A stretch of DNA of 64,000 nucleotides from Fomes fomentarius (Eukaryota > Basidiomycota > Agaricomycetes > Polyporales > Polyporaceae): assembly GCA_022606135.1 (NCBI GenBank), contig JABYQN010000008.1, positions 1,364,001 through 1,428,000 on the forward strand. The letters run 5' to 3'. The notes below the pieces were generated by a model. It made no database searches, was not told where the DNA came from, and was given only the letters and a program-made list of their open reading frames with translations. Both the position numbers and the translations under genes were made by a program. Of this stretch, positions 58,989 to 64,000 are shown piece after piece (the stretch's first letter is position 1; each line of letters begins with the position of its first letter).

Positions 58989-60711
58989 ATGGCTTCTTTA
59001 AGCTCCGGAAACGTTACATCATCGGGAGCACAGGGAGGACGCTCAGGAAGCACGACCGGCGGCAGAAATGCGACAGCTCCGGGTCCGAATACCCATGCCA
59101 GCGCGCCGCTGGGAAGACTGGCTCCCACCACCAGAACGGCGAAAACGACCCCCAGAACCCAGGCGCAGCTCTTTGTCGAGGCCGAGAAGACTCTGCCGGA
59201 CCTCGACGCGGCCGTCGACTTCCTCTGCGGGAAGCAACTGGTCCCAGTAGGGGATGCCAGCGTGTCGGAAGAGGCGCTCATCTCCGGTCTCCTCCACTTC
59301 GCGGTGGCGGCCCCGGCGAAAGAGCTCACTAGGAAAGGACTGATTGCCTTCGCTCATCTAGCTAAGGCAGTGCTGGCTCGCAAGAATCAAGACTCGGTTT
59401 CAGCCGAGGTAGCAGAACGAGTCGGAACGCAAATCACGCAAAGGCTCGACCATCATACGACGAAGGTGGAGGAGCTGCTAGAGGAGGCGGTGAGCAAGGT
59501 GGAGGAAACAAGGAAGGAGATGGACGGATGGATGGACAGGCTTATGCGGGCCTGTAACCCGGTGGATCATGCGGAGGCATCGGTGGCGGAGGTGGTGCGG
59601 AAGGAGCTCGCGTCCGCAAATCTGGCGACAGGTACGCCCTCTCCGCCGTCTGAGAAGCTAACGTTGGACTCCGCGCCGGCGCGTACGCGGCGCGCGGTCA
59701 ATCTTGCAGAACTACTACAATGGCAAGTCCTCGTCAAGAACATGATCCTCAAGGACACCGAGGGCCAACTCCTCAACGACCGGGAGGCACTCGAGTGGGC
59801 CCGGCAGGCAATGGATATGATGGCGCGCGAAGGTTTAACCCCCCCGAACGACACACAGATAGAGGCCGCCAAGATCTGCGCCCGTGGGGACGTGGTCTTC
59901 ACGATGTCCTCCGCCAACGCGGCGCGCTGGCTCCTCCGCACTCACGCAGCTACCGCTTTCTCCCGCAAGATGGGGGGTACAGCGAGGCTGGTGGAGCGCA
60001 CGTACAAGCTTGTCGCCGAGCGGGTACCGGTGGAATTCAACCCGGCGGATCAAGCCTCACTCTGGCAGCTGGAACAGGCGCACGAGCTGCGACAGGGCGC
60101 GATAGTGCGTGCAGACTGGATCAAGCCAGTCGCGAAGCGCTTCTCTGGCCAGCGCACAGCCTTCCTGCTGCTCACGGTCTCGGGAGTCGACCAAGCTAAC
60201 ATAGCATTGAGGGGACTGACTTTTGCAGGACGCGGGGTTATCGTTCGCCGCGATCTCCTGGAGCCAAAGCGTTGTGCGCTGCCAGAAGTACGACGGCCAC
60301 TTCGCCAAAGACTGCCCCGCGCCCGGGGACGTTTGCGCTACCTGCGCGGGCCCACATCCCTCTGCCCGCTGTGACTGCTCCGACCCCAGTCTGCACCGCT
60401 GCGCCAACTGTGGAGTGGACGGGCACGCGGCATGGGACAAGGCCTGTCCGGTCTTCTTGGAGAAGGTGCGCACTCACAGCGCACGGCGAGCTGACTCTGG
60501 TTTTAGGTTCTTCGTCACCAACAACCCGGAAACCTGGATTTCGGATGGGGAGGAGCTCGCGCGCGCACCGCCGCCGCCCCCGACTTTCTGGTCGCAGATA
60601 CGACACCACTTCGACAGGCCGGACCCGACGCAGCAGGGCCCATCGCAAGCACGCCTCGACCATTTCTTCGCCCAAAGCCAGCAGACTGCACCAGCAAGCC
60701 ATAACTTATGA
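58989..60711 (+). pseudogene. LINE ORF1 (gag-like, zinc knuckles), frameshifted
   Basis: Starts MASLSSGNVTSSGAQ. A coiled-coil-like middle (VEELLEEAVSKVEETRKEMDG) precedes a conserved region (FTMSSANAARWLLRT). Near 60275 the frame changes. Before it reads VIVRRDLLEPKRC. After it, in another frame, the zinc knuckles read CQKYDGHFAKDC, then CATCAGPHPSARC and CANCGVDGHAAWDKAC. One base has been lost relative to a continuous frame. The ORF ends in HNL at TGA 60709-60711, which overlaps the ORF2 start. The protein would bind element RNA. Confidence 0.8.
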
Positions 60712-63700
60712 GTCACGCCCGGCCGACCCTACGCATATGGCAGCAAAATATCAACAAGTCCGACTCTGCACAACACGACATGCTCAGCAAGGTGCTGACG
60801 ACGGCCTGTGACGTCATCGCCATCCAAGAACCGTACCTCCGGATGCGGCTCACTCGCAGCACTGCACACTGGAGGGTGCACTATCCCACTGTCCAGGACC
60901 CGGACACAGCCGGGAGGGTACGCTCGGTCATTCTTGTCAGCAAACAACTCTCCACCAATGCCTGGTCGCCCATTACCGTCCCTCACCCCGACGTTACGGC
61001 CATCACCATCACCACCCCGCATGCATCAATCCACGTCTTCAACCTCTACGTGGATGGAGACCTCGACGCTGCCATCAACGCGGCTTCCAGGGCTTCCCAG
61101 CGTCTCTGCGCGCAGGACGGGGCCCATGAGTTGGTCTGGCTTGGCGACTTCAACCGTCACCACCCCAGCTGGGATTCGCCACGGAACTCGCACCTCTTCA
61201 CGCGTCAGAACCTCGCCTGTTCGGACGTCCTCATCCACCGTCTAGCAGAGCTGGGCCTAGAGATGGCGCTCCTGCCTGAACTCCCCACCCTGGAGGCCAC
61301 GCGCACGGAAAACCTGACGCGTCCGGACAACGTCTTCTGCACGGAAGGAGTCCTGGAGCATCTGCGCTCTTGCGAAGTATTCCCGGAATTGAGCCCCACC
61401 TGCACTGACCATTTTCCAATACAGACAATCATCGGCGTCCCAACTGAGGCCGCCCTTCCTCGTCCCCGCAGAGACTTCCGCAAAGTGGATTGGGTAGAGT
61501 TTAACGCCACCCTCGGGCGCCGGCTGAATGAGAGAGTGCACGCCGATGTCATCACGACCACCGAGGACTTTGACGATCTACTACAGAAGCTGATGACAGA
61601 CCTACAGGATACAGTTGCGGAACAAGTCCCGCTGGTGAAGGATACACCCTACCGCAAGCGCTGGTGGTCCAAAGACCTGTCGTGTATGCAGGGGGTCAAG
61701 GAGTGGCTGGCACGCGCCTCCTTCCGCCTCCGCTCCGACCCTCAGCACGCTGTCCACGCTGAGTACCGGCGCTACCGCAACTGTTATGCTGATGCGATAC
61801 GTTTAGCCAAGAAAGACTTCTGGGAAGCCTGGATCGACACCATAGACTCCAAGTCAATCTGGGACGCTAACCGCTTCCTGAAGCGGGGCGCCAGTGATGG
61901 GGGCAGTGCGCGCATCCCACCTATAAACGCGGTGGATCAGGACGGCCGCCCGGTCGTGCTCAAGTCAAATGCCGACAAGGGAGAAGAATTTTACAAGACA
62001 TTCTTTCTCCCGCCCAGCACAGCCCCTATTCCAGCAGGGCCCTACCCTCCGCCCCGCTTCAAGTTCAGACCGGTCACCGACGAGCAAGTGCGGCGTGCCA
62101 TTCATTCGCTCAAGGCGTTCAAGGCACCGGGCCCCGACGCGATCCCCAACGAGGTGTACCGCCATTGCGCTGAGACGCTAACCCCGTTTTTAGGCACCCT
62201 CTTCCGAGCCACTTTTGCGCTTGGCTACTACCCGGACCAGTGGAAGTTGTCGGACACAGTCGTGCTGAAGAAACCGGGCAAGACCGACTACACCGTCGCC
62301 AAGGCATGGCGTCCGATTGCCCTGCTAAGCTGCATGTCCAAAATTCTCTCCCGGTGTGTCGCAGATGTTTTGGTATATGAGGCTGAACACCGCTCGCTTC
62401 TGGCCAACATGCAGTTTGGGGGTAGGGCAGGGCGCACTACTACTGACTCGATCCATTTAGTCACGAAGACCATCAAGGACGCGTGGCGTAAGCACCAGGT
62501 GGTGTCCGTCGTTTTTCTCGACATCAAGTCCACCTTTCCGGCCGCCGCCCCGGAGCGCCTTTTTCACAACTTGCGCATGCGTGGAGTTCCCCGAGATGCA
62601 TGCGCGGCTAACGGAGAGACTGCAGTAGGTTCTATGGATGATGTCGCAATGATCGCGATTGGCAAGACGTTCCCGGACTGCCACAGCAAGATACGTCAGT
62701 TCATGGAGCGCTCCGGGGGGGCCTTTGACTGGTCGCAGGCGCACAACTCGACTTACTCCCTCGATAAATTCGGGCTGCTCAACTGCAAGGCCCGTATGAA
62801 GGATCTTGGCCCGACGCTCACGCTCACGGATGGCACAGTCGTGCGACCCACTGACCATCACCGCTTCTTAGGGCTCCTGGTCAACCACAAGTTGCGCTTC
62901 AAGCAGCATCTCGTGCTTGCGTACACGCGGGGCAGCCAATGGGTTGCCGTCATCCGACGGCTAGCGAAAGCTAGACATGGCCTCTCCATGGCAGTAGTCT
63001 GGCGTCTCTACCTTACAGTCGCTATCCCCAGTATGATGTACGCCGCTGACACCTTTCTTACTCCAGTGCGGACACTCCCAGGGACAAGAGGCAACACGGC
63101 TCCGTAGGCCCGGTGCGACAGCTTGCGATGGTACAGCGGCAGGCGCTGCTGGTGATGACAGGAGCGCTCCGCTCGACTGCGACTGATGTCTTGGAGGCAC
63201 ACGCTAACCTGCTCCCCTTTGACCTTCTTGTTGACAGGATGTGTCACCGTGCGGCGGTCCGGCTCTGCACACTGCCGGTGTCTCACCCCTTAGCTACTCA
63301 CGTCCAACGCGCGGGCAAGAGATTTGTCCGCGCGCACCGCTCAGTGCTACATGAGCTCATGGACGCTTACAAGCCCTATTTAGACCTCAACCACACGGAG
63401 CGCATCCAGCCAGCGCGAGTGCATCCCCAGTGGCGCCCCCGGCACAAGGTCCATGTCATCCCCGACCGGGAGGCCGCGGCCACAGACGATGGGCGCTGGC
63501 GCAGACACGGAGCGTACCGCATCTACACTGACGGCTCCAACATAGACGGCGGGGTTGGAGTGGCGGCAATTCTCTACCCGCCGGGGCGCAGGCGCCCACG
63601 CTCCTTGTTCCTGCACCTCGGCCCTTCGACCCGGCACACCGTATACGAGGCGGAGATCGTTGCCACCATCCTCGGCTTGGAGCTTCTGCGGACGGAGTGG

Positions 63701-64000
63701 GGCATCTGCAAGGCATCTATCGCGCTCGACAATATGGCGGCCATCCAGGCCTCCACGCTACGCTCTTCGGCACCGGGCCGTTACCTTACTGACATCTTCC
63801 ACCAACAGCTCGAACAGCTCAAGAAGATCCATCCAGAGCTTCGGCTCACCCTGCGCTGGGTGCCAGGTCACGATGACGTCCCCAGTAATGAAGCTGCAGA
63901 TGCAGCAGCAAAGGAGGCCGCAGGCGGCCGATCCTCCTCCTCCCGACACCTCCCCAAGCCACTTCGTCACCCTCTGCCCATGAGCACCTCACGGGCACGC
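60708..64000 (+). pseudogene. LINE ORF2 (endonuclease, reverse transcriptase, RNase H), broken
   Basis: ATG at 60708. AP endonuclease: IWQQNINKS, AIQEPYL, VWLGDFNRHHPSWD, CTDHFPI. Reverse transcriptase: FKAPGPDAIPNEV, WRPIALLSCMSKILSR, VFLDIKSTFPAAAP, then an abrupt join to GSMDDVAMIAIG. About 100 or more residues normally lying between these blocks, including the strand before the catalytic Asp pair, are missing near 62600-62625. Near 63085 a frameshift ends the frame. RNase H continues in another frame with IYTDGSNIDGGVG, TVYEAEIVATILGLELL, ALDNMAAI and LRWVPGHDDVPSNEAADAAAK, and runs off the window. Confidence 0.88.

Larger units (their letters stand above)
58989..64000 (+). mobile_element. 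Degenerate LINE (non-LTR retrotransposon, Tad1-like), truncated by the window edge
   Basis: Order of parts: a gag-like ORF1 with CCHC zinc knuckles, AP endonuclease, reverse transcriptase, then RNase H. This layout is that of the Tad1/I-type LINEs frequent in fungi. Frameshifts and an internal deletion mean that this copy cannot move by itself. The 3' end, poly(A) tail and target duplication lie beyond the right edge. Confidence 0.9.

Noticed and set aside
1..64000. CRISPR arrays, prokaryotic operons or ribosome binding sites
   Set aside because: Spliced genes and families show nuclear fungal DNA; no spaced direct-repeat arrays were seen.

Overview
The window looks like nuclear DNA of a filamentous basidiomycete, most likely an Agaricomycete (mushroom or wood-decay fungus). 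Genes carry many very short introns (about 45-65 bp, GT-AG). Several families are typical of that group: FunK1 fungal-type kinases, aryl-alcohol-dehydrogenase-like aldo/keto reductases, a HET-domain protein, a DUF7587-type protein and a LINE with an RNase H domain. I assign no species.

Layout. 1-4 kb: a flavin monooxygenase (-), then a TA-flanked inverted-repeat element and a hairpin-like repeat. 4-17 kb: a FunK1 copy with a frameshift, an aldo/keto reductase (AKR-A), a HET gene, a deletion-ridden copy of RTF1, and an intact FunK1 gene, all on +. 17.7-27 kb: a housekeeping island with ATG1, trifunctional FOL1, EMC2 and ribosomal protein eS30. 27-41 kb: AKR-C with a frameshift, AKR-B, and three FunK1 copies (one intact, two broken), all on -. 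41.5-46.4 kb: intact RTF1 (-) and SOF1/DCAF13 (+), divergently arranged. 46.4-52.9 kb: gene-poor, holding one small two-exon gene of unknown function. 53-58.5 kb: a DUF7587-type membrane protein and a secreted-type alpha/beta hydrolase. 59-64 kb: a decayed LINE running off the right edge.

The main architectural signal is a large, rearranged inverted duplication. The pairs FunK1-then-AKR and RTF1-then-FunK1 occur on + at 4-17 kb and again on - at 30-44 kb, with the housekeeping island between them. AKR-A and AKR-B are almost identical over a central tract that includes two introns, while their edges have diverged. This suggests gene conversion and makes the 9-30 kb segment prone to inversion. 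A 381-bp inverted-repeat element sits upstream of AKR-B and is absent from the matching place upstream of AKR-A.

Functionally the window mixes core genes (autophagy initiation, folate synthesis, ER membrane insertion, translation, transcription elongation, 18S rRNA processing) with fast-evolving accessory genes (FunK1, AKR, HET). Exon boundaries below were inferred by reading splice sites and comparing paralogues in the window; most sum to whole codons, but none has transcript support.
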